Shown piece by piece: positions 1 to 7,956 of a stretch of DNA of 64,000 bases. The stretch is from Burkholderia sp. OK233. GTDB taxonomy: Bacteria; Pseudomonadota; Gammaproteobacteria; Burkholderiales; Burkholderiaceae. A program made the translations under genes and the position numbers. Numbering within the stretch: position 1 is the stretch's first letter; every line of letters starts with the position of its first letter. The stretch spans positions 4,216,001 through 4,280,000 of the forward strand of contig NZ_OCSR01000001.1 of NCBI RefSeq assembly GCF_900230185.1. Reading direction: 5' to 3'. Under the pieces are notes generated by a model. It saw only the letters and a program-made list of their open reading frames with translations, did no database searches and was not told where the DNA came from.

Positions 1-81
1 CCCGAGGGGCGTTCCCAGGAATATTGGGCAAAGGCACGGCAGCAGCTAGGCGCAGATAGCGCGCTGGCAGAATTGGATTGA
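1..81 (+). CDS. DUF2934 protein, C-terminal fragment cut by the window edge
   Basis: The frame open from base 1 to the TGA at 79-81 encodes 26 residues beginning PEGRSQEYWAKA. A PEGR-x-x-EYW-x-x-A pattern close to the C-terminus is the signature of DUF2934, a short helical domain of unknown function common in proteobacteria. The gene start lies outside the window. This is a family guess from a short stretch, and no function can be given. Confidence 0.5.
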   Translation, partial: PEGRSQEYWAKARQQLGADSALAELD

Positions 82-483
82 GATGCCAGGTCGGTGTGAC
101 TAGAACTCCCAAGCGGAGGTCCCGCGCAAATAGTCGGCGGGCTAGTCTCACTGATAGTTGTCTGCACTGCGTTCAGCGCTGCGATAGCGCTCGAGTGCCA
201 ACGCACAGTCACTCTCTGGGACACCTATTGGCGTGAGGTCGTTTTGCCGTTGAAACTCGAGTTGCGCTGCCAGCGCAGCGGAGGGCTCAGAACACGTCTT
301 ATCGGTTTAATTACAACGCGCTTCGCATCCGCCTTCTCGACGACTGCAAAAGCAATTGCGTCCCTCGACGCAGGATTTTTAGTTGTGTGCAAAAATCGGC
401 GCGCGCGGCTTACGGTCCATGCGGTTTACGGCCCATAACAAGGACAGTTGGCCGCGTCTACAAAGGTGACGAGGAGCAGACAA
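82..483. other. Intergenic region without a recognisable gene
   Basis: About 400 bases between the DUF2934 fragment and the AtoE transporter gene. Short open frames here have no ribosome binding site or recognisable protein. I see no tRNA fold, IS end or long repeat. The AtoE promoter must lie in this stretch, but I could not identify a convincing -35/-10 pair. Confidence 0.4.
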
Positions 484-1806
484 TTGATTCAGCGTATCTC
501 CGCTTTTTTCACTCAGGTGGTGCATCGGGTGTTGCCCGACCCCCTGATTTTTGCCATTTTGCTCACCGGCGTCACCTTCGCGCTCGCGCTTGGTTTGACG
601 CCGAAAGCGCCTGCCGACCTCGTGATGCTCTGGGGCTCCGGATTCTGGAACCTGCTCGCATTTTCGATGCAGATGGCGATGATTCTTGTAACGGGACATG
701 CGCTGGCTAGCTCGGGACCCGTCAAGCGAGTGCTTGTCGCGCTAGCGAGCTCTGCGCGGACGCCCGGGCAAGGGGTGATGTTGGTGGCGTTTGTCGGCGC
801 CGTTGCCTGCACCATCAATTGGGGATTCGGTCTCGTTCTCGGGGCGATGCTTGCACGAGAGGTCGCTCGACGCGTCAAGGGAACCGACTATCGGCTGCTC
901 GTGGCGAGTGCTTACATGGGTTTCCTGACCTGGCATGGTGGCTTGTCCGGCTCTGTGCCGCTCGTCGCCGCCACCAAGGGCAATCCGATGGAGAAGACAG
1001 TCGGTCTGATTCCGGTTTCGCACACCATCTTTACGGGCTACAACGCGTTCATCACCATCGGCCTCATTATTCTTTTGCCAATCCTGGCAAGGCTCATGAT
1101 GCCGAAGCCCGAAGATGTGGTCACGGTAGACCCGGCCTTATTGCAGGACCCGCCGAGTGTAGAGCGCAAGCTTGCTCCCGACGCGACGTTCGCTGAGCGA
1201 ATGGAAGAAAGCCGTGTACTGGCCATCCTCGTGGCAGCACTCTGCGCCGTCTTCCTGGTCATCCGGTTCATCAACAAAGGGTTCGTACTGGATATCGATA
1301 CCGTCAACCTGGTGTTCCTCGCAGCGGGCATCGTTCTTCACAAGACCCCCATGGCCTATGCACGCGCGGTAGCTGCGGCAGCGAAGGGCGCGTCCGGCAT
1401 CATGATTCAGTTTCCGTTTTATGCCGGCATCCAGGCGCTGATGGACCACTCGGGCCTGGCGGGCGTCATCACGAAGTGGTTTGTCGATATCGCCAACGTC
1501 CACACATTCCCGCTGCTCGCGTTCCTCAGCTCGGCACTGATCAACTTTGCCGTCCCATCCGGTGGTGGTCATTGGGTCGTGCAGGGCCCATTTGTTATGC
1601 CGGCCGCGCAAGCGCTCGGCGCGGACCTCGGCAAATCTGCGATGGCGATTGCTTACGGTGAGGCCTGGACAAATATGGCGCAACCGTTCTGGGCTCTTCC
1701 GGCGCTCGCCATTGCAGGGTTAGGCGTGCGCGACATCATGGGCTACTGCGTCACCGCGCTTCTGTTCTCGGGCGTTATTTTTGTGGCCGGCATGTATCTG
1801 TTCTGA
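484..1806 (+). CDS. atoE: Short-chain fatty acid transporter, AtoE family
   Basis: A hydrophobic protein of about 440 residues of the AtoE/TIGR00366 short-chain fatty acid transporter family, expected to move acetoacetate, butyrate or similar acids across the inner membrane. It shows many membrane segments, the conserved INWGFGLVLGA stretch and a C-terminal PSGGGHWVVQGPF motif typical of the family. TTG at 484 is preferred because GAGGAG (471-476) lies seven bases upstream. An in-frame TTG at 448 has AAGGA only three bases away and would add 12 residues. No atoDA or thiolase genes are adjacent, so the true substrate is unknown. An 8-bp inverted repeat follows the stop. Confidence 0.85.
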   Translation: MIQRISAFFTQVVHRVLPDPLIFAILLTGVTFALALGLTPKAPADLVMLWGSGFWNLLAFSMQMAMILVTGHALASSGPVKRVLVALASSARTPGQGVMLVAFVGAVACTINWGFGLVLGAMLAREVARRVKGTDYRLLVASAYMGFLTWHGGLSGSVPLVAATKGNPMEKTVGLIPVSHTIFTGYNAFITIGLIILLPILARLMMPKPEDVVTVDPALLQDPPSVERKLAPDATFAERMEESRVLAILVAALCAVFLVIRFINKGFVLDIDTVNLVFLAAGIVLHKTPMAYARAVAAAAKGASGIMIQFPFYAGIQALMDHSGLAGVITKWFVDIANVHTFPLLAFLSSALINFAVPSGGGHWVVQGPFVMPAAQALGADLGKSAMAIAYGEAWTNMAQPFWALPALAIAGLGVRDIMGYCVTALLFSGVIFVAGMYLF

Positions 1807-1811
1807 CAACA

Positions 1812-1842
1812 GGCGGTCCGTCTCGATGTGAGGAGGACCGCC
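1812..1842. terminator. Possible hairpin between convergent genes
   Basis: GGCGGTCC (1812-1819) and GGACCGCC (1835-1842) form a perfect 8-bp stem with a 15-base loop between the atoE stop and the end of the small minus-strand operon. No T-run follows on either side, so intrinsic termination is only possible. Confidence 0.35.
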
Positions 1843-1853
1843 AGGCCGTACGT

Positions 1854-2072
1854 CTACCCGTGGCTATCGACCCACGCTCGGGCCCAGTCAAGTCCGGTGT
1901 GCTGGGCTTGCTCTTCGGTATCGAAATAGCCAAGGACGCCGGATGCTTCAACGAGCTTGTTGTTTCGAGTGATCGTGCCGCTTGCTGCGTACCGTTCCGG
2001 CTGGAGAATGCCTTCCTGCTGCAGGATGGCGTGCCCCCACACGCTATAGCCGTTGTAGCTCTCCAGTTCCAT
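1854..2072 (-). CDS. Small conserved hypothetical protein, third gene of SOS-boxed operon
   Basis: Encodes 72 residues starting MELESYNGYSVWGHAI and ending ARAWVDSH-G. I do not recognise a named domain. It is soluble, with no signal peptide or membrane segment. ATG at 2072 shares a base with the TGA (2074-2072) of the upstream gene, which argues for translational coupling. A TTG one codon earlier (2075) is also possible. The gene is last in a three-gene minus-strand cascade. Function unknown. Confidence 0.65.
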   Translation of the reverse strand: MELESYNGYSVWGHAILQQEGILQPERYAASGTITRNNKLVEASGVLGYFDTEEQAQHTGLDWARAWVDSHG

Positions 2073-2419
2073 CAACGAGTGACCTCAGCCGACATGCCAC
2101 GAGAATCAACCCGAAGCACGTTTCCCTCGGGCGTGAACTGGCGCGGAATCTCCGACATATCGGGTTCGTCAGTCGGCGCGGTTTTCTGTACGCGGCTTTG
2201 CTTCGCCAGGAGCCTGGGTGCGGATGTGGGCGTGCGCCGCGCATGCACATTCACCGCGTGAGCAACGACGGGTCGATGAACCGCGAGCTTGCGTGCAGCA
2301 CCGACCCTATGGGGAGCGGTTGCACGGGCCTCAGGCGGATTCCAGACCTCAGTGTAGCCAGCCGCGTACACGGCCGGCGTGAGCGTCGCCAACAGTACGG
2401 CCAATCCAATACGTTTCAC
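2072..2419 (-). CDS. Small secreted hypothetical protein, second gene of SOS-boxed operon
   Basis: GTG at 2419 is chosen because AAGGAG lies about six bases upstream and because it opens directly into a signal peptide, KRIGLAVLLATLTPAVYAA. The mature part is about 95 residues, Arg/Ala-rich and low in complexity, probably flexible and periplasmic. The GTG overlaps the stop of the upstream gene (GTGA), and the stop overlaps the next start (TGATG). All three genes of the operon are therefore coupled. No family recognised. Confidence 0.6.
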   Translation of the reverse strand: MKRIGLAVLLATLTPAVYAAGYTEVWNPPEARATAPHRVGAARKLAVHRPVVAHAVNVHARRTPTSAPRLLAKQSRVQKTAPTDEPDMSEIPRQFTPEGNVLRVDSRGMSAEVTR

Positions 2420-2730
2420 GCTTTCTCCTTGCCTGCTTTTCGTTGCAGCCACTCTTTGCAACCAACCCCCTGCCCGATGCAGCCGCCATCGCAGCCGGGA
2501 CAATAATGCCGGTCCCGTATGTCAGCGTTGACGCGCCAGACATTTTCATTCGCTGGACTTGCTGTGCCCAAAGCGCTGCCGTTTTCGCAGGCATAGAAGG
2601 CTGGCTCCCCAGATTTTCCGCGCCTGACTGCATCGTCAATCGCCTTGTCACCAAAGGCTGAGCGCAATTCTGCGACGAAGGCGGCCATCTCAGGCATTGG
2701 ATGGACGGGCCTGCGAACGCGTGCATCCAT
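2416..2730 (-). CDS. Cys-rich small hypothetical protein, first gene of SOS-boxed operon
   Basis: About 104 residues from ATG 2730, which has GGGGTGG just upstream. A longer frame reaches 2823, but it would run through the LexA box. The C-terminal half carries YCPGCDGGCIGQGVGC, a compact cluster of four cysteines (CPGC, GGC, GVGC) that could hold a zinc or Fe-S centre. The N-terminal half (MPEMAAFVAELRSAFGDKAIDDAVRRG) looks helical. I recognise the arrangement only as a Burkholderia-type hypothetical. It is coupled to the next gene by a 4-base overlap. Confidence 0.6.
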   Translation of the reverse strand: MDARVRRPVHPMPEMAAFVAELRSAFGDKAIDDAVRRGKSGEPAFYACENGSALGTASPANENVWRVNADIRDRHYCPGCDGGCIGQGVGCKEWLQRKAGKEKA

Positions 2731-2785
2731 GGGCCACCCCCGATTAAAAGTGCCAGTTCGTTGCTGTGAAATTGCGCCCGCTATA

Positions 2786-2801
2786 CTGTATAAATATACA
2801 G
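2786..2801. promoter_or_regulatory. LexA (SOS) box
   Basis: CTGTATAAATATACAG fits the CTGT-N8-ACAG LexA operator perfectly, with an AT-only spacer. It lies 56 bases upstream of the ATG at 2730, at the spacing expected to cover the -10 of the minus-strand operon (TATAGC, 2785-2780 on the minus strand). The plus strand has no gene within 170 bases, so the minus operon is the likely target. Confidence 0.7.
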
Positions 2802-3000
2802 GTTTTCCGTGCGCCGTGTCCACCGCTACCGTTCCGGGACCACGGGGCAGATTCCGTGAGCAGGCAGTTGCTGCGCGCTTATCTTCTGGACGCCGTACGC
2901 GCAGGCGTCATTGCTTCCTGCTCTTCGCGCGTCACTCGCTACACCCACCTGGCTAGCCGTGGGCCATTCTGGAAGTAGCATGCTGCGCTATACTTTTCTT

Positions 3001-3051
3001 ATGGAAACGAATCCGACCTCGCTGAACCTGTATCGTTGGTGGCACGCCTGA
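3001..3051 (+). CDS. trp-type leader peptide with tandem Trp codons
   Basis: ATG GAA ... CGT TGG TGG CAC GCC TGA encodes METNPTSLNLYRWWHA. Two consecutive Trp codons (3037-3042) lie three codons before the stop, directly upstream of overlapping RNA hairpins and of trpS. An in-frame ATG at 2980, with GGAAG four bases upstream, would extend the peptide to 23 residues. If TATACT (2989-2994) is the -10, the 3001 start would be nearly leaderless. Its job would be to sense charged tRNA-Trp, not to make a functional protein. Confidence 0.75.
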   Translation: METNPTSLNLYRWWHA

Positions 3052-3121
3052 CCCAGGCGGCCCGTTTTCACACGTACATCTACAACGTGATGCCGCCAGT
3101 CCTGGCGGCATTTTTGTTTTT
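3045..3121 (+). promoter_or_regulatory. Ribosome-mediated trp attenuator upstream of trpS
   Basis: Three mutually exclusive pairings can be drawn. Pause stem 1:2 is CGCCTG (3045-3050) with CAGGCG (3054-3059). Antiterminator 2:3 is GGCGGC (3056-3061) with GCCGCC (3092-3097). Terminator 3:4 is TGCCGCCA (3091-3098) with TGGCGGCA (3103-3110) followed by T5GT5. A ribosome stalled at the tandem Trp codons would cover strand 1 and free strand 2, favouring antitermination. trpS would therefore rise when charged tRNA-Trp is scarce. Confidence 0.75.
3090..3121 (+). terminator. Attenuator terminator hairpin before trpS
   Basis: Inverted repeat TGCCGCCA / TGGCGGCA (3091-3098, 3103-3110) closed by a 4-base loop and followed by TTTTTGTTTTT. 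It is a strong intrinsic terminator placed only about 45 bases before the trpS ATG, which makes sense only as a regulated terminator. Confidence 0.8.
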
Positions 3122-3163
3122 GCGCGCGCATGGCTGGTGGCGTCCCCAAACACTGAGCTCACC

Positions 3164-4180
3164 ATGTCACACGCGAAACAACCCGTTATCCTCACCGGCG
3201 ACCGCACAACCGGTCCCTTGCACCTCGGTCACTACATTGGCTCGCTGCGCGCACGCGTGCAGCTTCAATACGAAGCGCAGCAGTTTTTGCTTCTCGCTGA
3301 TGCGCAGGCGATGACGGACAACGTCGGCCGGCACCAGAAGGTGACCGACAACGTAATCGAAGTCGCGCTGGACTATCTGGCCGTCGGTATCGACCCTGCC
3401 AGATCAACTATCTTCATCCAGTCGCAGGTGCCAGAGCTCGCGGAACTGACTCAGTATCTGCTCAATCTCGTGACAGTTGCGCGCCTCGAACGCAACCCGA
3501 CCATCAAGGCGGAAATCCTGCTCCGCGGGTTCGAGCGGGATATCCCCGCCGGTTTCCTGACGTATCCGGTCAGCCAGGCCGCCGACATCACCGCGTTCAA
3601 GGCGACGCGAGTGCCTGTCGGTGACGACCAGTTGCCGATGATTGAACAAACTAATGAACTGGTGCGCCGTTTCAACAGCACGGTCGACAGGCAGGTGCTG
3701 GTCGAATGCGAAGCGGTGCTCTCGCACGTCGCGCGGCTGCCGGGCATCGATGGAAAAACCAAGATGAGCAAGTCACTGGGTAACGCCATTACGCTGGGCG
3801 CGAGCCCGGACGAAATCACCAAGGCCGTGAACAACATGTACACCGACCCTAACCATCTGCGCGTCAACGACCCGGGCCAGGTTGAAGGCAACGTTGTGTT
3901 CGCGTTTCTGGATGCGTTCGAGCCGGACGTACCGATGGTCGACGAACTCAAAGCGCATTACCGCCGTGGCGGCCTGGGCGACAGTGTGGTCAAACGCGCA
4001 CTCAACGATCGGCTGCAAGCGATGCTCGCACCCATTCGGCAACGTCGCCGCGAGTTGGCGACCGACCGCGCGGAGGTGCTGAACGTTCTGCGTCGCGGGA
4101 CCATGCGCGCGCGGGAAGTGGCTGGTGCGACGGTATCAGAGGTGAAAGCTGCGCTCGGTTTGAATTACTTTCGGAACTGA
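3164..4180 (+). CDS. trpS: Tryptophanyl-tRNA synthetase
   Basis: A class I aminoacyl-tRNA synthetase that charges tRNA-Trp in the cytoplasm. The 338 residues carry the HIGH-like motif PLHLGHY (residues 18-24) and KMSKS (200-204), with the family's usual length. ATG 3164 is chosen because the protein begins close to the first beta strand (VILTGDRTTG). A GTG at 3137 would add nine residues but sits next to the terminator T-run. The gene stands alone behind the tandem-Trp attenuator. Burkholderiaceae usually also carry a longer housekeeping TrpRS, so this may be a second, inducible copy; that cannot be checked here. Confidence 0.92.
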   Translation: MSHAKQPVILTGDRTTGPLHLGHYIGSLRARVQLQYEAQQFLLLADAQAMTDNVGRHQKVTDNVIEVALDYLAVGIDPARSTIFIQSQVPELAELTQYLLNLVTVARLERNPTIKAEILLRGFERDIPAGFLTYPVSQAADITAFKATRVPVGDDQLPMIEQTNELVRRFNSTVDRQVLVECEAVLSHVARLPGIDGKTKMSKSLGNAITLGASPDEITKAVNNMYTDPNHLRVNDPGQVEGNVVFAFLDAFEPDVPMVDELKAHYRRGGLGDSVVKRALNDRLQAMLAPIRQRRRELATDRAEVLNVLRRGTMRAREVAGATVSEVKAALGLNYFRN

Positions 4181-4306
4181 GTGGTTGCCGGCGCAGGCCG
4201 GGCGTCGCGCGGTCGTGCTAGCCCAGTCGTAGCTTTGGCGGGCCAACGTGATGTATTGTCACATTCAGTTGATATACAGGACGGGCAATCCTCGAAGGAG
4301 ATTGAT

Positions 4307-4591
4307 TTGACCGTTCGAAAATCATCGTTGTACGTCGAGAGTGCAACAAAGCATCCATTTGAGAGCTGCTTCGTCGACCTTGGTGGGCACTCCGCAGAGC
4401 GGGCCCTCACTGCGCTCACTGCCGCAGTCCATGCGGCTCAACGTGAAATGAATGCTTTTGATTGGATTGCAGACGCGCTTCCCGGCGCGACGCTCAAACC
4501 GGCCCTGGCATTCGGCACAGTTGGCGAACTGTATCGGTCATACACGAGACCAGCTGAGCTGGGACGCCTGAAAGGAGTGTTGCGGTCCTAA
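4307..4591 (+). CDS. Small hypothetical protein
   Basis: TTG at 4307 is preferred because AAGGAG (4295-4300) lies six bases upstream. It gives 94 residues beginning MTVRKSSLYVESATKHPFESC. The middle is alanine-rich and helical (HSAERALTALTAAVHAAQREM). There is no signal peptide or known domain. The frame is open further upstream to 4181, but that part has no ribosome binding site. Function unknown. Confidence 0.5.
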   Translation: MTVRKSSLYVESATKHPFESCFVDLGGHSAERALTALTAAVHAAQREMNAFDWIADALPGATLKPALAFGTVGELYRSYTRPAELGRLKGVLRS

Positions 4592-4705
4592 CCAGGGCAT
4601 TCCAATATGTCCCGCATTCAAACATAGGCGTCTATAGTGGAGTTATCGTCCCGCCAGGGGCGAGCTTCCTTTTCAGGACCGACGCATTTGATGGGGGACG
4701 GCAAT

Positions 4706-5044
4706 ATGCCTGCTGATTCTGGTTTGGCTTACGACCCGCAGGGACAAACGCCTGGGTCATTGCTGACGCTGGTTGGATATCTCGAACTCTCGCTGGATGA
4801 GGGGGAATGCGTCGTCATGATGCGCCGCGGTACAGACGTCTGTGCTGTCTACACCGGCGACCCAGCGGACGAGGACAACCCTTTGACTGGTCACGGAACG
4901 ATCGCAGCGGGCGTGGCTGATGAGATTCTCGAACTGACTCACGCCGGCTTAAACCGAATAACGGTCGGCGACCAGACGTACCGGTTCGTTCGAAGCTTCA
5001 CTCACATCGCAGACGTTGGAGCCGTGATATTTGCGCCAGCGTAG
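4706..5044 (+). CDS. Hypothetical protein
   Basis: ATG 4706 has GGGGGAC (4693-4699) upstream and gives 112 residues starting MPADSGLAYDPQGQ. The sequence alternates short beta-like segments (ECVVMMRRGTDVCAVYTG; NRITVGDQTYRFVRSF), suggesting a small beta-rich domain. No signal peptide. A TATAGT hexamer at 4633-4638 could be a -10 element. I do not recognise the family. Confidence 0.5.
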   Translation: MPADSGLAYDPQGQTPGSLLTLVGYLELSLDEGECVVMMRRGTDVCAVYTGDPADEDNPLTGHGTIAAGVADEILELTHAGLNRITVGDQTYRFVRSFTHIADVGAVIFAPA

Positions 5045-5245
5045 GTTTGTGAGCAACCTCTATTCCTGCCTTTGCGGCATCGCGTGCCGGTTCTGCCAAC
5101 GCGCCCGCTTTCATCCCCGGAAGCCCGGTCCCGAACCACTCCACCGTCCTTTGGAGGGGGGTGACATACGAACGCATCTCTCACGGCATAATCTCACCTG
5201 CCAACGGTGAATGTTCCGCCGCAAACCAATCTGAATCAGGCCCCG

Positions 5246-5956
5246 ATGCGTTCGATTTTCACTAAATGGTTGTTCATCGTCTACGTTCTCGGTAGCGGGA
5301 CACTGTATTCAATGGTCATACTGCTCCTGTTCCCTTTCGTCGGCAGGGCTGGACGATACTGGCTGGCAAAACAATGGTGTCGTGCACTGGTGTTGGTGAT
5401 GCGCTGGCTGCCGGGAGTCTCATGTTCGATAGAAGGGCTTGAACATATTCCTGAAGGGCCAGCGATACTACTGTGCCGTCACGAATCGACCTGGGAGACA
5501 CTCGCATTTCTTGCGCTCTTTCCACGGCGCATCAGTTTTGTTTTCAAGGACGAGCTTCTTCGCATTCCTTTTTTTGGATGGGTGCTGCGTGGCCTTGACA
5601 TGGTTAGTCTGAATCGCGGCTCCGCTCGACAGGCTCATCAGGCTGTGACGCAGGAAAGCGCTGAGAAGCTGGCGAAGGGGGATGTCATCGTCATTTTCCC
5701 GGAGGGGACCCGGGTGCCACACGATGCCCCGTTGAGAATGACATCGGGAGGCGTTCGATTGGCCTGCGCGACTGGCGTGCCTGCTGTTCCGGTGGTTCTC
5801 AACGCGGGCAAAGTCTGGCCGGCGAAAGGCTGGCCCAGCGGCCGTGGACAGATTCGTGTGGTTGTCGGCCCGGCATTCTCTCCTCGGGACCTGTCACAGC
5901 AGGAACTGGGGCGAGCCGTCCACGAGTGGATGAAAGACGAACTGCGGCGGCTTTGA
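5246..5956 (+). CDS. plsC: 1-acyl-sn-glycerol-3-phosphate acyltransferase, PlsC-like
   Basis: Transfers an acyl chain to lysophosphatidic acid, making phosphatidic acid at the inner membrane. An N-terminal hydrophobic segment (WLFIVYVLGSGTLYSMVILLLF) is followed by the catalytic block RHESTWET (His79) and by FPEGTR. The usual HX4D motif is HX4E here, as I recall for many Burkholderia and Neisseria homologues. ATG 5246 is preferred over GTG 5207, which has no ribosome binding site; AGG lies six bases before 5246. It stands alone with no partner genes nearby. Confidence 0.88.
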   Translation: MRSIFTKWLFIVYVLGSGTLYSMVILLLFPFVGRAGRYWLAKQWCRALVLVMRWLPGVSCSIEGLEHIPEGPAILLCRHESTWETLAFLALFPRRISFVFKDELLRIPFFGWVLRGLDMVSLNRGSARQAHQAVTQESAEKLAKGDVIVIFPEGTRVPHDAPLRMTSGGVRLACATGVPAVPVVLNAGKVWPAKGWPSGRGQIRVVVGPAFSPRDLSQQELGRAVHEWMKDELRRL

Positions 5957-6102
5957 TACCGTTCCAGTCGTCACACGCGCAGTCGCGGCGCTGCTGTCTG
6001 CATGCTGCTGTTTGCATGTTTCACACGCGAACCAAAGCGACCTATCCTTAAGGGACCGCGAGCAATAGTCTCCCGTTTCCTTCCTTCCGGAGGAGGTGCG
6101 TC

Positions 6103-6588
6103 ATGTCGATGTCTGCCACTCTTCAGGAGTGCCTGCGCAGCAAGGGCTCCCAGTACGAAATCGTGCATCATCCGCACAGCCATTCCAGCATCGAAACCGC
6201 GGCAGCGGCGCATATTCCCGGCGACCGCCTTGCCAAAACAGTCCTGTTTGAAGACGAACACGGCTATGTGGCGGCTGTGCTGCCATCGACCTACGCCGTG
6301 CGGCTGTCCGAACTTTGGGCAAAGACCGGACGCCACCTCCTGCTGGCCAAGGAGATCGATCTGCGGGAGCTGTTCAAGGATTGCGACATAGGAGCGCTTC
6401 CGCCGGTATGTACGGCCTATGGCATGCGAACCTATCTCGACGAGAGCCTTGCCCAGCAGCCGGACGTCTATTTTGAGGCCGGCGATCATGAAGAGTTGAT
6501 TCACATGGGTACGGATCAATTCCTGGATCTGATGGACCGAGCCGAGCGGATACGCTTCGCCCGTCGCATGCAGGGTATGTCGATCTGA
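6103..6588 (+). CDS. YbaK/EbsC-type aminoacyl-tRNA deacylase
   Basis: 161 residues of the YbaK/ProX editing-domain family, which hydrolyses wrongly charged aminoacyl-tRNA in trans. Features are an N-terminal YEIVHHPHSHSSIETAAAAHIPGDRLAKTV-type block containing the conserved Lys, and a PPVCTAYGMRTYLDESLAQQ block. It has a near-perfect ribosome site, GGAGGAGG (6089-6096), six bases before ATG. It is longer at the C-terminus than ProX, as in the YeaK-like branch. The exact tRNA substrate cannot be read from sequence. Confidence 0.82.
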   Translation: MSMSATLQECLRSKGSQYEIVHHPHSHSSIETAAAAHIPGDRLAKTVLFEDEHGYVAAVLPSTYAVRLSELWAKTGRHLLLAKEIDLRELFKDCDIGALPPVCTAYGMRTYLDESLAQQPDVYFEAGDHEELIHMGTDQFLDLMDRAERIRFARRMQGMSI

Positions 6589-6655
6589 TCGGCGTCCGTC
6601 GATACGGCGCAGGTGGGGGCTTGATCTGACTGCAGGCTCGTTTTGTCGTGCTTCT

Positions 6656-7828
6656 TTAGTTATCTTTGGCCTCATCAACTGAGCCCATTCGAAACACTGA
6701 GATACCCTCCATAGGGTCCAGTGTTTCGCGCCACGGTGCACGCTCCAGCAAGCGGATCGTGTCTTCATAACCTACGGCCCAGCGTCGCTCGATACCGCTC
6801 GACGAAAAATCGATATCCCTGTTCAAATCGTTGTTATCGAATGCCGGCGCGTCGAGTTCCAGTACTTGCATCGTCGTGCCGCAGCCCCAGCCGAGGAGCG
6901 CCTGAACCTCCGGCGTATCGCGTTTCTCTTCAGGGACGTACTGGCTGAGTTCGCGAATCACATGACGCAGCCGGTGAATCTGTTTCTGTCGATCGAGATG
7001 GCTTTCCGCTCGACTCGAATACTGAATGTCGCGCTGCCGGCTCATGACCTGCAGGATGGATTCGGGCTCCGGACCGCTTGATGGCCACAACTGCACCGAA
7101 AAAATCACCGAGCTGCAGCGCGGCCGATCATCGAGCACGGCTTCTAGCGGCGTGTTCGAGTAGATGCCGCCGTCCCAGTACGATTCGCCTTCCAGTCGCA
7201 CCGAAGGGAAGCCGGGTGGAAAAGCGGCGGATGCCATCACGTGCTCGACGTCCATCGGCGCGTCGCGATTGGTGAAATACCGCATACGTCCGCTGCAGAC
7301 ATTGACCGTGCCGACCGTCAGTCGCGTCGTCTTGCGATTCAGGTAGTCGAAATCGATCAGCGAAGACAGGGTTTCACGTAGTGGCGCCGTCGAATAGAAG
7401 GCCGCCCGCTCCGACCCAACGCGCGCCTGAATATTCGCCCACGACCCTGGTTGCGGCGTGAAGAACGACGGCACGCCTTGTGTGACGATCGCCAGGTCGC
7501 GCGACCAGTTGGCGAGCCCAGGCAACAACCAGCTTGCCGCATCGACGCCACGGCGCGCCACGCCGTTCCAGAACTGGGTTAATCGCGCAATGCGGTTCTC
7601 GGGCAGATTGCCCGCGATGATCGCACCGTTTATTGCACCGATCGACGTGCCGATCACCCAGTCGGGTTTGACCTTGCGGTCATGCATTGCCTGATAGACA
7701 CCGGCCTGGTACGCGCCGAGGGCACCGCCTCCCTGAAAGACGAGAACAACCTGTCCGGGAATATCCGGTGCGGCCTCCGGCTGGCTTGCCGCGTTAGCGT
7801 TGCGTTTGCCTTGCGTCTTGCTGCCCAT
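6656..7828 (-). CDS. Patatin-like phospholipase with DUF3734-type C-terminus
   Basis: A 390-residue cytosolic or membrane-associated lipid acyl hydrolase. It shows the oxyanion loop QGGGALGAYQAG (residues 32-43), nucleophile Ser62 in GTSIG, and the Asp219 dyad residue in WDGG. The C-terminal 120 residues resemble the DUF3734 extension of proteobacterial patatins. ATG 7828 is chosen because GGGAG lies about seven bases upstream and the motif spacing is normal. The frame opens far upstream (8092), but that part is low complexity and overlaps the next gene's tail. Related proteins in PHB-forming bacteria are often granule-linked, but no pha genes are seen here. Confidence 0.85.
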   Translation of the reverse strand: MGSKTQGKRNANAASQPEAAPDIPGQVVLVFQGGGALGAYQAGVYQAMHDRKVKPDWVIGTSIGAINGAIIAGNLPENRIARLTQFWNGVARRGVDAASWLLPGLANWSRDLAIVTQGVPSFFTPQPGSWANIQARVGSERAAFYSTAPLRETLSSLIDFDYLNRKTTRLTVGTVNVCSGRMRYFTNRDAPMDVEHVMASAAFPPGFPSVRLEGESYWDGGIYSNTPLEAVLDDRPRCSSVIFSVQLWPSSGPEPESILQVMSRQRDIQYSSRAESHLDRQKQIHRLRHVIRELSQYVPEEKRDTPEVQALLGWGCGTTMQVLELDAPAFDNNDLNRDIDFSSSGIERRWAVGYEDTIRLLERAPWRETLDPMEGISVFRMGSVDEAKDN

Positions 7829-7956
7829 TGCAGGTCTCCCGGACAAATGCCGCGGTGCCGGTGATTTTGCCACGGGTGGGGTTGGCCTGGCGCTGCGGTT
7901 TTCCCTTGTTACTGCCGTAGGGAGCTTGTGGGCGGCTGCCTGAAAGGCATCCAGCT

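Noticed and set aside
2766..2978. A plus-strand gene directly downstream of the LexA box
   Set aside because: The short frame has no ribosome site and no recognisable protein; the minus-strand operon is the better target of the box.
5971..6768. A 265-codon open frame on the minus strand
   Set aside because: It covers the YbaK-type gene, which has a perfect ribosome site and clear family motifs on the other strand.
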